Positions 52,686 to 60,760 of a DNA stretch of 64,000 nt are shown here, piece after piece. The notes under the pieces are model-generated. The model was given only the letters and a program-made list of their open reading frames with translations. It was not told the origin of the DNA and did not search any database. The stretch comes from Parvibaculaceae bacterium PLY_AMNH_Bact1 (GTDB lineage: Bacteria; Pseudomonadota; Alphaproteobacteria; Parvibaculales; Parvibaculaceae). Location: contig CP126168.1 in assembly GCA_032881465.1 (NCBI GenBank), positions 3,473,501-3,537,500 on the forward strand. The letters run 5' to 3'. The translations under genes were made by a program, and so were the position numbers. Positions within the stretch are counted from its first letter, which is position 1. Each line of letters starts with the position of its first letter.

Positions 52686-53753
52686 CTAGATATCGCGCAG
52701 TGGAATTTGCGGAAGCATGGCCCGCGCATGAGCCGGAACCATGAGGAACCTTTCATCACCTGTCACCTCGTAGAACCGAAGGCAGGCCTCGGAAAGCTTG
52801 ATCACATGATCATCACCATGACGTGACGCACGGGCCGCAATCTCTTCGGGAGTTTCAGGCGGCAGTGCTCCTGGACCAGGTGCTGGAAATTCTGAATAGG
52901 CGGCATGCAACCCGGCGGCTGTCTGCCAGCCATAGGACACAAGCTTGCGGGCTGTTGTATCTTTCACATGAGGCGCAATGTTGAGAATGGCTGCAACTGC
53001 CGTGATCGCATGGGTGAAAACGATGGCCGTAAGGGGGGTGTGCACCCGGTAAAGGAACACTTGCGCAAACTCGACGGCAATCTCGTGGGCGAGGGCTGGC
53101 AGATCACCCTGCACATCAATCATGGAAATGACCTCGGCAAACCCCTGCGCATGAGGAAGCTGCTCAAGGGCTGTCGTGATTGCGCCCTCATTGCGCCGCT
53201 GCGCGTGCGGTACCAACGGCACCCGCGTCAGCGCCTCTTTTGGGGACAATGTCGGGCGGCCTTCAACCTGATGGGTAACCAGTGGCTGATAGGAGCCTGC
53301 CCAAAGAGCAAGACCTTCGGCAAGCTCGCGGCGGCGAAGCGGCGTATCTTCAACACGAAGCGCCCGCACCCCGTGCCCCACCCGAATGAGCCCGTGGGCT
53401 GCTGCCGCAAAGAGGCCTGGCGCCAGGCGGTCCGCCCATTGATCCAACACCAGGTCCCAAGGACCCTCGGCGAGACGGTGACGGAAAAAGGAGCGCCAGG
53501 CATCTTGGTAACGTGGGTCACCAATGGTGCCCTCTAACTCGGTGGGGTCAAGAGGCGCAACGCTGTCATTGGCTGGAAGGATATTGTCGAGATTTGCCTG
53601 CACCCAGCCTTTAGCCTGGTCGCCCTGCCCCATGGCAACGAGTGCCTCAGCTGCCATGGGCGCATGATTGACGAACCCATTTTTGAGGAGCGGCCCCAGG
53701 GTGCGCAGCGGATCAAAGGCAGGATCAAGCAAGTCGTATTGAGGCTCAGGCAT
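52686..53753 (-). CDS. Questin oxidase-like protein (DUF4243 type)
   Basis: 355 aa. The helical questin-oxidase-like family is recognised by NHAPMAAEAL near the N-terminus, FFRHRLAEGPWDLVLDQW (split), LAPGLFAAAAHGLIRVGHGVRAL (split) and the histidine-rich VFTHAITAVAA. The fungal relative performs a Baeyer-Villiger-type opening of an anthraquinone; bacterial members have no known substrate. Upstream lies a 158-nt AT-rich region. Confidence 0.85.
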   Translation of the reverse strand: MPEPQYDLLDPAFDPLRTLGPLLKNGFVNHAPMAAEALVAMGQGDQAKGWVQANLDNILPANDSVAPLDPTELEGTIGDPRYQDAWRSFFRHRLAEGPWDLVLDQWADRLAPGLFAAAAHGLIRVGHGVRALRVEDTPLRRRELAEGLALWAGSYQPLVTHQVEGRPTLSPKEALTRVPLVPHAQRRNEGAITTALEQLPHAQGFAEVISMIDVQGDLPALAHEIAVEFAQVFLYRVHTPLTAIVFTHAITAVAAILNIAPHVKDTTARKLVSYGWQTAAGLHAAYSEFPAPGPGALPPETPEEIAARASRHGDDHVIKLSEACLRFYEVTGDERFLMVPAHARAMLPQIPLRDI

Positions 53754-53911
53754 CGGCCATTCCTTTAAAAAAGTATTTTCTTTATTTATTGCAATTCCCT
53801 TAATAATTCAAGTTTTTTCTTTCATTAATAAATTGGCCAATTGGCGCTTTCCTAAAGCGCGCGACCTAAGGCACTCTACGTCCAACAAAAATCACAGGAA
53901 GACACGGGAAC
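53754..53911. promoter_or_regulatory. AT-rich divergent promoter region with 12-bp palindrome
   Basis: The 158 nt between the questin-oxidase-like and DUF1330 starts are unusually A/T rich for this window. They contain TTAATAA twice and the perfect palindrome AATTGGCCAATT at 53831-53842. Likely both promoters and one operator. Confidence 0.45.
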
Positions 53912-54208
53912 ATGACCGTCTACGCAATGGCATTTGTTGAGATCCAGGACCGAGAGCATTACGCAAAATACGAGGCGGGATTCATGGAAGCCCTCGCCCC
54001 ATTTGACGCGGAGATCCTCGCCGTTGATGAAGAGCCAAATGTGCTGGAGGGCGAGGCACCAAAGGGACGGATTGTCCTTATTCGCTTTCCATCAGCTGAA
54101 AAACTCGACGCCTGGTACAATTCAGACGCCTATCAGACCATCCTGCCATTCCGCAAAGCGGCATCCAATGGCCATGTGATCAGCGTCAAAGGATTTGCGA
54201 TGCCCTAG
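53912..54208 (+). CDS. DUF1330 protein
   Basis: 98 aa. A dimeric alpha-beta barrel fold of the DUF1330 kind: MAFVEIQDREHYAKYEAGF, DEEPNVLEGEAPKGRIVLIRFPS (split) and AWYNSDAYQTI are typical. Function unknown. AGGAAG precedes the ATG. The TAG stop lies in the first bases of the CTAGAG-bounded repeat. Confidence 0.92.
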   Translation: MTVYAMAFVEIQDREHYAKYEAGFMEALAPFDAEILAVDEEPNVLEGEAPKGRIVLIRFPSAEKLDAWYNSDAYQTILPFRKAASNGHVISVKGFAMP

Positions 54209-54327
54209 AGCGTTGCCAGGTTAAGTGGAAACGCGTCACCTTCCGCCAACTCACTGAGTAGAAATGGGCGACGAAACAAGACACTTAGAGCCCTGTTTTG
54301 ATCCGATCAAAACTGAAAAGTCTCTAG
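54205..54327. repeat. CTAGAG-bounded intergenic repeat element
   Basis: The 123-nt element begins CTAGAG and ends CTCTAG. Inside are a decayed hairpin (GTTGCCAGGT...ACC...CCAAC), the tail GGCGACGAAACAAG, which matches the GCGTCAAAACAAG after the 1539-1592 palindrome, and a perfect hairpin GTTTTGAT (54295-54302) with ATCAAAAC (54306-54313). The TAG in its left end is the DUF1330 stop codon and the TAG in its right end, read on the minus strand, is the egtD stop. The form resembles repeats found in many Rhizobiales-type genomes (recalled, not searched). Confidence 0.7.
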
Positions 54328-55271
54328 GCAGCATCCAGCATCACGACACTGAAAAGCTTCTCGTCATCCATCCACGACCGGGACAGGGTCCAGCCTTGCG
54401 CTTCAGCAAGTTGCACCAACTCATCGAGGGCAAACTTACGAGAGTTTTCCGTGTGAATGGTCTCACCTTCTGCGAACCCAATCATGGCGCCACCCACACT
54501 CACCGTCTGGTCCATCTGGCTAACGAGATGCATCTCAACCCGGGAAGCATCTTCGTTCCAGCGGGCTTCATGCGCAAACTGGTCGAGGGCAAAGGTGCCC
54601 GCAAGCTCACGATTGATGCGTTTTAGAATATTGAGATTGAAGGCTGCGGTCACACCAGCTGCATCATCATAGGCAGGGATAAGCCGTCCCACATCCTTCT
54701 TCAGATCCGCGCCAAGGACGAACGAGGCACCGCCCCCTAAGTCCTGTCGGGCGCGTCTGAAGAAGTCAGAAATTTCAGTGTTCGATAAATTGCCAATCGT
54801 TGAACCCGGAAAGAACCCGACCGTGCGGCCGTTCCCACGCGCATCCATCGGAACGGCAATCGGCGACAGGAAATCACCGACGACCGATTTGATTGATAAA
54901 GAAGGATAGTCGCGGCGCAACTGATCTGCCGTGTCTTCAAGGAAGGTCGCGGACACATCGATCGGGACATAACAGTGCAGCGCCTCAAATGTATCGAGCA
55001 ACAACCGTGTTTTGACCGACGCACCTGATCCATATTCTACAAGCGTTGCCCCCCGTCCCGCTGCCGCTGCAATCTCGCCCCGACAAGCTTCCAAGATCTT
55101 GGTCTCCGTCCGGGTCGGATAATATTCCGGCAGGTCCGTAATCTCTTCAAACAATTGAGACCCGCGCTCGTCATAGAGCCATCGGCAAGGCAACATCTTT
55201 TGCGGCAGGCCAAGCCCCTCAAGGACATCTGCTGCAAATTCTTCATTCGTTACAGTGAGCATATCCAACAT
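54324..55271 (-). CDS. egtD: L-histidine N-alpha-methyltransferase (ergothioneine)
   Basis: 315 aa from the ATG at 55271, which shares one base with the egtB stop (TGATG). Trimethylates histidine to hercynine using SAM. Visible are RWLYDERGSQLFEEIT, YYPTRTETKIL, the SAM loop EYGSGASVKTRLLL, GFFPGSTIGN and the C-terminal EMHLVS substrate strand. A longer upstream start would extend into egtB and is not needed. Confidence 0.95.
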   Translation of the reverse strand: MLDMLTVTNEEFAADVLEGLGLPQKMLPCRWLYDERGSQLFEEITDLPEYYPTRTETKILEACRGEIAAAAGRGATLVEYGSGASVKTRLLLDTFEALHCYVPIDVSATFLEDTADQLRRDYPSLSIKSVVGDFLSPIAVPMDARGNGRTVGFFPGSTIGNLSNTEISDFFRRARQDLGGGASFVLGADLKKDVGRLIPAYDDAAGVTAAFNLNILKRINRELAGTFALDQFAHEARWNEDASRVEMHLVSQMDQTVSVGGAMIGFAEGETIHTENSRKFALDELVQLAEAQGWTLSRSWMDDEKLFSVVMLDAA

Positions 55272-56551
55272 CAAGAAGCATCCCTTGCGAGTCGAAGACC
55301 GGAAAACTGCCACCGCTTGTCTGGATGAAAAAAGTTGCGATAGGTCGCACGCATGTGGCCACCGGGCGTTGCACAGGACCCACCGCGAAGCACCATCTGT
55401 CCACTCATGAACTTGCCGTTATATTCACCGACCGCGCCCGGCGCAGGCTTGAACCCCGGATAAGATGTGAATGGGCTCGCGGTCCACTCCCACACATCGC
55501 CAAAAAGACCCGCAAGCTTGCCCGCAGGCGCATCCTGTGGTCGCGGACGCAGCATGTCAGACGATGCAAAATTTCCCTCAACTTTAACGTCGCGCGCTGC
55601 ATGCTCCCATTCAGCTTCACTTGGCAAGCGGGCGTCCGCCCAGGTCGCATAGGCATCTGCTTCATAGAAACTTACATGCGTCACCGGCGCGTCCAGATGC
55701 ACAGGCTGCGGGCCTCGCAGCGTGAGAGACCACCAAGCATCATCCTGTTGGTACCAGTAAAGCGGCGCATCCCAGCCACGTTCCGTGGAAATCGCAAACC
55801 CGTCCGACAGCCAGCACTGCGGATCACCATAGCCGCCAGCCTCCATGAACGCGATCCACTCCCGATTGGTGACGGCCCGCGTCGCCAACTCGAATGGTTG
55901 TACCAACACCTCATGGCGCGGTCCCTCGCAATCAAACTTGAAACTTTCGCCATCAGCGCCAAGCGGTAACTGCCCGCCTTCAAACGAAACCCAATCCGCC
56001 CTATCCGTTCCCTGGTTGGTCATCTCAAGGGGAACAGCAGGCGCAAAGCCCGGGCGGAGCGGGTTCTGCGCAAACAAATGTAGAATGTCGGTGAGCAGAA
56101 GTTCCTGATGTTGCTGCTCATGATGAAGCCCAAGCTCGATCAGCTTCGCAAGCTCAGAGGAAACTTTGCCCGCGAGCAGAGCATCCATCGCCTCATCGAC
56201 ATGCGCACGATAGTCACGGATCTCATCAAGGGATGGACGCGCCAGCATGCCACGGCGTGGGCGAGGATGACGCTCACCCACAGCATCATAGTAGGAGTTG
56301 AACAGATAGCAGTATTTGTCATCAAAGAGCGTGTAGCCCGGCACATTCGGTTGAAGCACAAAGGTTTCAAAAAACCAGGTTGTATGCGCCAGGTGCCATT
56401 TTGCAGGGCTAGCATCTTCCATGGACTGAATTGTCGCTTCCGCATCACTTAAGTGATCGGTGAGCGCCAAAGACTGGGATCGCACAAGCGCATAATCGCC
56501 TAGCGCAATCGACACGCTCCCTTTGAGCGGGGTCGATGAAGGAGATGTCAT
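55271..56551 (-). CDS. egtB: Ergothioneine sulfoxide synthase-type EgtB
   Basis: 426 aa. Non-haem iron enzyme joining hercynine to a thiol donor. The N-terminal DinB-like helical domain supplies the iron ligands His56 (WHLAHTTWFFE) and His144/His148 (HHEQQHQEL). A C-terminal FGE-sulfatase-like domain contains RLPSEAEWEHAAR, GDVWEWTASPF and the RGGSCATP segment. Without egtA or egtC here, the donor could be cysteine or gamma-glutamylcysteine; sequence alone does not decide. A SenA-type selenoneine enzyme is less likely, as no senB or senC is seen. Tightly packed between DUF427 (1 nt) and egtD. Confidence 0.94.
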   Translation of the reverse strand: MTSPSSTPLKGSVSIALGDYALVRSQSLALTDHLSDAEATIQSMEDASPAKWHLAHTTWFFETFVLQPNVPGYTLFDDKYCYLFNSYYDAVGERHPRPRRGMLARPSLDEIRDYRAHVDEAMDALLAGKVSSELAKLIELGLHHEQQHQELLLTDILHLFAQNPLRPGFAPAVPLEMTNQGTDRADWVSFEGGQLPLGADGESFKFDCEGPRHEVLVQPFELATRAVTNREWIAFMEAGGYGDPQCWLSDGFAISTERGWDAPLYWYQQDDAWWSLTLRGPQPVHLDAPVTHVSFYEADAYATWADARLPSEAEWEHAARDVKVEGNFASSDMLRPRPQDAPAGKLAGLFGDVWEWTASPFTSYPGFKPAPGAVGEYNGKFMSGQMVLRGGSCATPGGHMRATYRNFFHPDKRWQFSGLRLARDAS

Positions 56552-56552
56552 G

Positions 56553-56966
56553 TCAGGATTCTCTGTTGAACTCGAGATTATCGGGGTAGAAGGCGAGATA
56601 GTCTTTTAGGACAGCTGCTTGAGGAATGGGGTCTTCATAAGACCAAGCGACCGCTGCGCCATTAGAACCCGCAAACTCAAAATAGGACGCGTCCCCTTTA
56701 CGAGGACAATGCGTTGTTTGTTCCATGGGCGTCGCAAGACCCATCGCCACATCACCCCGCGGGAAATACAGCATCGGCTTATGACCCTTTTCATGAACGA
56801 TGATCACATCGGCGCTGTCAGCGATTGCTGCACCGTCGAGAAGAACGGTTATCTTTTGGCCAGCGGCAACAAATGCGAGCGGTTTTTGAAAGCTGGTCTC
56901 CGTGCGAGACCCCTCAGGCAATATGCCAGCAGCCTGGGCATCCGTTGCAGTCTCTTGATCTGCCAC
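56553..56966 (-). CDS. DUF427 protein, first gene of the egt operon
   Basis: 137 aa, starting 225 nt from the TetR gene and ending 1 nt before egtB. The beta-rich DUF427 fold is seen in VIIVHEKGHKPMLYFPRGDV (split) and the HCPRKGDASYFEF motif with a conserved Cys-Pro. Function unknown. Its near-overlap with egtB implies cotranscription, so it may take part in ergothioneine metabolism or its regulation. Confidence 0.92.
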   Translation of the reverse strand: MADQETATDAQAAGILPEGSRTETSFQKPLAFVAAGQKITVLLDGAAIADSADVIIVHEKGHKPMLYFPRGDVAMGLATPMEQTTHCPRKGDASYFEFAGSNGAAVAWSYEDPIPQAAVLKDYLAFYPDNLEFNRES

Positions 56967-57191
56967 TCTTCTCTCCTCCCCACCATTCTCCCTTTCAGAG
57001 GGTTAGGTAGATATGGGAATTGGACGGCACCGAACGAGATCGCAATATCGCACCCGGCTGGTTCAGAAACAGACCGTAACGCACTCAGAGTGAAACGCCA
57101 GAGCCAATTGCCAGGCTCCTGACAAAAACTGGCAGTTATGCGCGGAGATAAAAACTTTGTGACAAATTGTCGAGGGTCAGATGGCAGCCGG

Positions 57192-57815
57192 TCACTCGTC
57201 CAGTTCCGCACATAACCCTCGGACAAGCGGGTTAATGGATTGCAACAGATAGGTCTCAGCGGCTTTTACACCGCGCACCCGGATACGCCGCAACCGCACG
57301 AGGTCGCAATAGCCATGTAACTGTGTCATCAGGGAAACAGACAAATGTCGCGCACGCGCCTTTGAGATTGAATGTGGCTTAAACAGAATGTCGACAGCAA
57401 AGAAGGTCCCCTCAATCGCCTCTTCCAACTCTGGATGACGCCCATCCTCATTGAGCCGCGGGCCGAACATGATCTGATAGGCGCTTTCGTTGGCGAGCGA
57501 CCAGCGCACGTAAGCCCGCGCGACTGACTTGATGGCACCCTCAACATCGCCACCACTTGAAGCCGCCATGCGGAGCGTCTGCGCAAAATCTTTATGACCG
57601 GCGAGCGCCAGCGCAACAAGCAATTCGCGCTTGTCTGCAAAATGCCGATAGACAGCACCATGGGTCACACCCAAGTCACGAGCAAGGCCACGCAACGTAA
57701 ACTTATCAAGCCCCTGCTCTGCAATGCACGCGGGCGCCTCCCGCAGGAGTGCATCCCTTAGGCCTCCATGATGATAGGTGGTTTTGGCTTTTCCCGACAA
57801 ACCAGTCTCCGGCAC
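57192..57815 (-). CDS. TetR-family regulator
   Basis: 207 aa. The helix-turn-helix is FTLRGLARDLGVTHGAVYRHF (about residues 39-59, split here by region), followed by a helical ligand domain with a C-terminal TetR_C-type pattern. It is divergent from a VOC-family gene, and a perfect 15-bp palindrome lies between them (57861-57875), 45 nt upstream of its own start. It most likely represses itself and the VOC gene. Confidence 0.93.
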   Translation of the reverse strand: MPETGLSGKAKTTYHHGGLRDALLREAPACIAEQGLDKFTLRGLARDLGVTHGAVYRHFADKRELLVALALAGHKDFAQTLRMAASSGGDVEGAIKSVARAYVRWSLANESAYQIMFGPRLNEDGRHPELEEAIEGTFFAVDILFKPHSISKARARHLSVSLMTQLHGYCDLVRLRRIRVRGVKAAETYLLQSINPLVRGLCAELDE

Positions 57816-57860
57816 AAATCCTCAGTTACAGCACTTGATCTTATACAGCATCGCCCTTAT

Positions 57861-57875
57861 GTAACCACTGGTTAC
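57861..57875. promoter_or_regulatory. 15-bp perfect operator between TetR and the VOC gene
   Basis: GTAACCA-C-TGGTTAC, 7-bp arms with a single centre base. The size and form are those of TetR-family operators, and it sits in the 108-nt divergent region between the TetR and VOC starts. Confidence 0.75.
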
Positions 57876-57923
57876 TTTGTGTATGACCGAACCGTTGCCG
57901 ACCAGCTTGCTTAGGAAACACCC

Positions 57924-58331
57924 ATGACACTTAAAGGCATTGCTCACATCAATTTCACAGTCAGTAATTTCGAGAGATCATTCCCTTTCTACAAGCAGCT
58001 CTTCGCACATCTGGGCCTGAAGGAAATGATCAACGCAGACGGCTACTATTATTGCGTCGGGAAACGGACCGCCATCGGTATCCAGGCCTGTAGCGAGGAA
58101 AACACTGACCTGCCATTTGATCAGGGGCGCGCTGGGTTGCATCACTATTGCCTGTCGTTGGAAAGCCGGGATGATATAGATGCCCTCGCCAGTTTTGTGA
58201 AAAACATCGGCGCCCGCATCGTGCGCAAACCCGCTGCACAGGATGACTGGTTTCCAGGCATGTATTCATTTCTCTTCGAAGACCCTGACGGCATTCGCAT
58301 TGAAGCGAACCATATTCCAAAACGAAGTTGA
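57924..58331 (+). CDS. VOC-family (glyoxalase/dioxygenase-like) protein
   Basis: 135 aa. A single vicinal-oxygen-chelate unit pair: His in IAHINFTVSNFERS, His in LHHYCLSLES and Glu in GIRIEANH are the expected metal ligands. The DPDGIRIE motif is typical. Reaction unknown (glyoxalase, thiol transferase or dioxygenase). Divergent from its probable TetR regulator. Confidence 0.92.
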   Translation: MTLKGIAHINFTVSNFERSFPFYKQLFAHLGLKEMINADGYYYCVGKRTAIGIQACSEENTDLPFDQGRAGLHHYCLSLESRDDIDALASFVKNIGARIVRKPAAQDDWFPGMYSFLFEDPDGIRIEANHIPKRS

Positions 58332-58347
58332 ACCATGTGGCTAAGCC

Positions 58348-58599
58348 TCACGGGGCGTGTCGCGGTCTGCCGACAGAGCGAAGGACGGCAACCAATGAAA
58401 CGCAGGCCCAAACACCTTCCAGGATCACAAATGGCATATAGGCAATGAGCCACGAAGCATAGGTCGCCAGCGACGCGCCCACAAAGTTCGCACTCGGATA
58501 GGCGAGGCTCTCTTTTTCAACCATGCCCAGAAGATTGGCAGCAAAGGCGCCGAGCAAAAGTGCGACGCCTGCTGCCCCAATAAGGTCAGCCCCAAACAT
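58348..58599 (-). CDS. CBU_0592-type small membrane protein
   Basis: 83 aa with three transmembrane helices (about 4-22, 37-54, 55-74). The pattern GVALLLGAFAANLLG followed by YPSANFVGASLATYASW is that of the CBU_0592-like domain. Function unknown. The start overlaps the Rieske oxygenase stop by one base, so the two are translationally coupled. Confidence 0.82.
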   Translation of the reverse strand: MFGADLIGAAGVALLLGAFAANLLGMVEKESLAYPSANFVGASLATYASWLIAYMPFVILEGVWACVSLVAVLRSVGRPRHAP

Positions 58600-59750
58600 T
58601 ACGCTTCCGTCTTTGTGAGTTCACGGAGCCACCATTGGTTGAGCTGCCAGATGGACCGCTCCAGGGGTGACAAGCGACCTTGCGATGTGAGCGGCGCCTT
58701 AAGACCCTCCCAGACCATATCGTTCGCCTCAATGTCTTCATGATGGATCACGGAAAGAAGAGCACCGACCCCCTCCGCGATTTCCTCAATGTTCGGCAGC
58801 TCAGCAGATGACTTCGGCACCATGAAATGAATCTTGAGATGAAGCCGGTCAACACTCACCGGTGTAATCTGATACCAGGTCGCTGATGTTCCCTGAAAAG
58901 CGAGCAGGAAATAGGGGAACAAAACCGTCGCCAGCAGATCGTCACGCTGCCAATCTTCAAGACCATCGATCAGCGGCAGGCCATCGGGTTCATCAACATG
59001 TGGGTCCTTCGCGGGCATGTGAAGAATGGAGTAAGGACCATCTGCATCTGGAATCCTGGAGTCCTTCGCCGGATAGACAGGCTCGAAGGTGGTCTTGTGG
59101 ATCGCGATGTGATGATACGCCTCCATAAAATTCTCAACGAGCACTTTCCAGTTCCAAGGACTGTCAAACTCAAGCGTCTTAATGATGACCATGTCATCGA
59201 GCTTGTAGTTCGCAAACGTCTTCTGGTAGGTCGCCACTTGCCGTGCGAAGGGCTCAGCGTCATCATCAAAATTGACCATGACAAAGCCTTCCCAAATCTC
59301 AGTGCGCAGTTCGGGAAGCTTGCAGGTTTTTTCATCAAACCCTTCCGCCCCTTCCATGAGGGGCGCCCGGACAAGCTGTCCGTCCGTCGCATAACTCCAC
59401 GCATGGTAAGGACAGGAAAAGAGTTGGCGATTTCCCTTCCCTTCCGCAATGGGGGCAGCGCGGTGCAGACAGACCCGCGACATCACACGGACGTCGCCAT
59501 CCGTTCCGCGAACCAGCATCAAGGGCTGATCGTAAAGAGTAAAGCAGATATAGTCGCCAGGGTTTGGCACCTGATCCGCCCGTCCAACAGGCAACCAGCT
59601 TTTCCGCATGATGTGCTCAACCTCCAGCCCATAAAGGTCAGGGTCGGTATAGGCCGCAGTTGGTAGTGTCCAGGCGTCTTCGAGGGGTGCAGAGACACGA
59701 GCGAGCTCGTCCGCTGACAGACCCGGAAGTGCGAGAGAATGTGTATTCAT
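58599..59750 (-). CDS. Rieske non-haem iron ring-hydroxylating oxygenase, alpha subunit
   Basis: 383 aa. N-terminal Rieske domain with Cys94, His96, Cys113 and His116 (CLH and CPYH). The catalytic domain has N207-E210-H213-H218 of the NxxExxHxxxxH motif in VENFMEAYHHIAIH and a later acidic EDIEAND segment for the third iron ligand. No beta subunit or reductase lies next to it; the single-component alpha3 type is likely. Substrate unknown; aromatic, choline-like or steroid compounds are typical. It follows an SDR gene by 11 nt, suggesting a catabolic operon. Confidence 0.93.
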   Translation of the reverse strand: MNTHSLALPGLSADELARVSAPLEDAWTLPTAAYTDPDLYGLEVEHIMRKSWLPVGRADQVPNPGDYICFTLYDQPLMLVRGTDGDVRVMSRVCLHRAAPIAEGKGNRQLFSCPYHAWSYATDGQLVRAPLMEGAEGFDEKTCKLPELRTEIWEGFVMVNFDDDAEPFARQVATYQKTFANYKLDDMVIIKTLEFDSPWNWKVLVENFMEAYHHIAIHKTTFEPVYPAKDSRIPDADGPYSILHMPAKDPHVDEPDGLPLIDGLEDWQRDDLLATVLFPYFLLAFQGTSATWYQITPVSVDRLHLKIHFMVPKSSAELPNIEEIAEGVGALLSVIHHEDIEANDMVWEGLKAPLTSQGRLSPLERSIWQLNQWWLRELTKTEA

Positions 59751-59761
59751 AATCTGTCTCC

Positions 59762-60622
59762 TTAGGCAGCAGGTTTAAGCCAATCAGCAAGGCCCAACTC
59801 TTCCATGACATAGCCGCGCCACTCTTCATCAGTGGCGGCGGCACGTGCAGCTTTCAGTTCCGGTGCGGCGAGACCTGGCTCCCACCGCAGCTTAGGAGTG
59901 GAGGTTGTCGCAGCTTCCAGGATGGTCTCTGCGACGAGCTGCGGATCCTCACCGGCGACCTCCCCTTCAGACGTCGAGGCGACGACACGCTCATTGAACG
60001 CGTCATAGTCAGTTCCCGTGGCATAGAAGCTTGAGGCATCCGTATTGTGCATGCTCATGCCCGTATTGAAAAAGGCCGGTCGGATCGTGCTCACCTGAAC
60101 GCCAAACCGTTCAACCTCAAAGGCAAGCGACTCCGCGAGCCCTTCCAACGCAAATTTGCTGGCGCAATAAACAGACTCACCAGGAATGCCTGTAACACCT
60201 GCCATTGAAGTAACGAACAGAACCCGTCCGCTGCCCTGCTTCCGCATCTCCGGCAAGACAGCGCGCGTCAGATCCACGGCGCTGAAAAAGTTCGTTTCCA
60301 TCGTTTCCCGGATATGTGCGTCGTGCAGCGTTTCCAAGGCGCCGAAACTGCTCATCCCAACATTATTCACCAGCACATCAAGACGACCTGACCGCTTTAT
60401 GATCTCGGCAACCACAGCGCGATTTGAGGCGGGATCATTGACGTCCTGTTCCAACACATGCACATCGCCCCCCTCCTGCTGAGCCCAGTCCAGCAGACTC
60501 TGACCGCGCTCAGCGCCGCGCATGGTTGCAAAGACTGTATGTCCGGCAGAGGCAAATGCCTTTGCGGTGAGTTGTCCAAAGCCCGTGGGCCTGGAACATC
60601 CGGTAATCAAAACTGTCGACAT
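59762..60622 (-). CDS. Short-chain dehydrogenase/reductase
   Basis: 286 aa from the ATG at 60622, chosen for its GGGGAGG site. NAD(P)-dependent classical SDR: cofactor motif TGCSRPTGFG (7-16), NNVG, catalytic Ser139, Tyr152 and Lys156 (YCASK). First gene of the operon with the Rieske oxygenase and CBU_0592 protein, so it may oxidise or reduce the same substrate pool. Divergent from a TetR gene 138 nt away. Confidence 0.94.
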   Translation of the reverse strand: MSTVLITGCSRPTGFGQLTAKAFASAGHTVFATMRGAERGQSLLDWAQQEGGDVHVLEQDVNDPASNRAVVAEIIKRSGRLDVLVNNVGMSSFGALETLHDAHIRETMETNFFSAVDLTRAVLPEMRKQGSGRVLFVTSMAGVTGIPGESVYCASKFALEGLAESLAFEVERFGVQVSTIRPAFFNTGMSMHNTDASSFYATGTDYDAFNERVVASTSEGEVAGEDPQLVAETILEAATTSTPKLRWEPGLAAPELKAARAAATDEEWRGYVMEELGLADWLKPAA

Positions 60623-60760
60623 GAGAGACCTCCCCTTCGATAGCGGCTGATCCGCCAATGAAATCGGACGCACCATAAATCTGCGTCGGACGAAGAGTCA
60701 ATTATTTTTTATCAAGTGAAATAAATTAGACATTGGCAGTTTTCTGCGATAAATTGGGAC

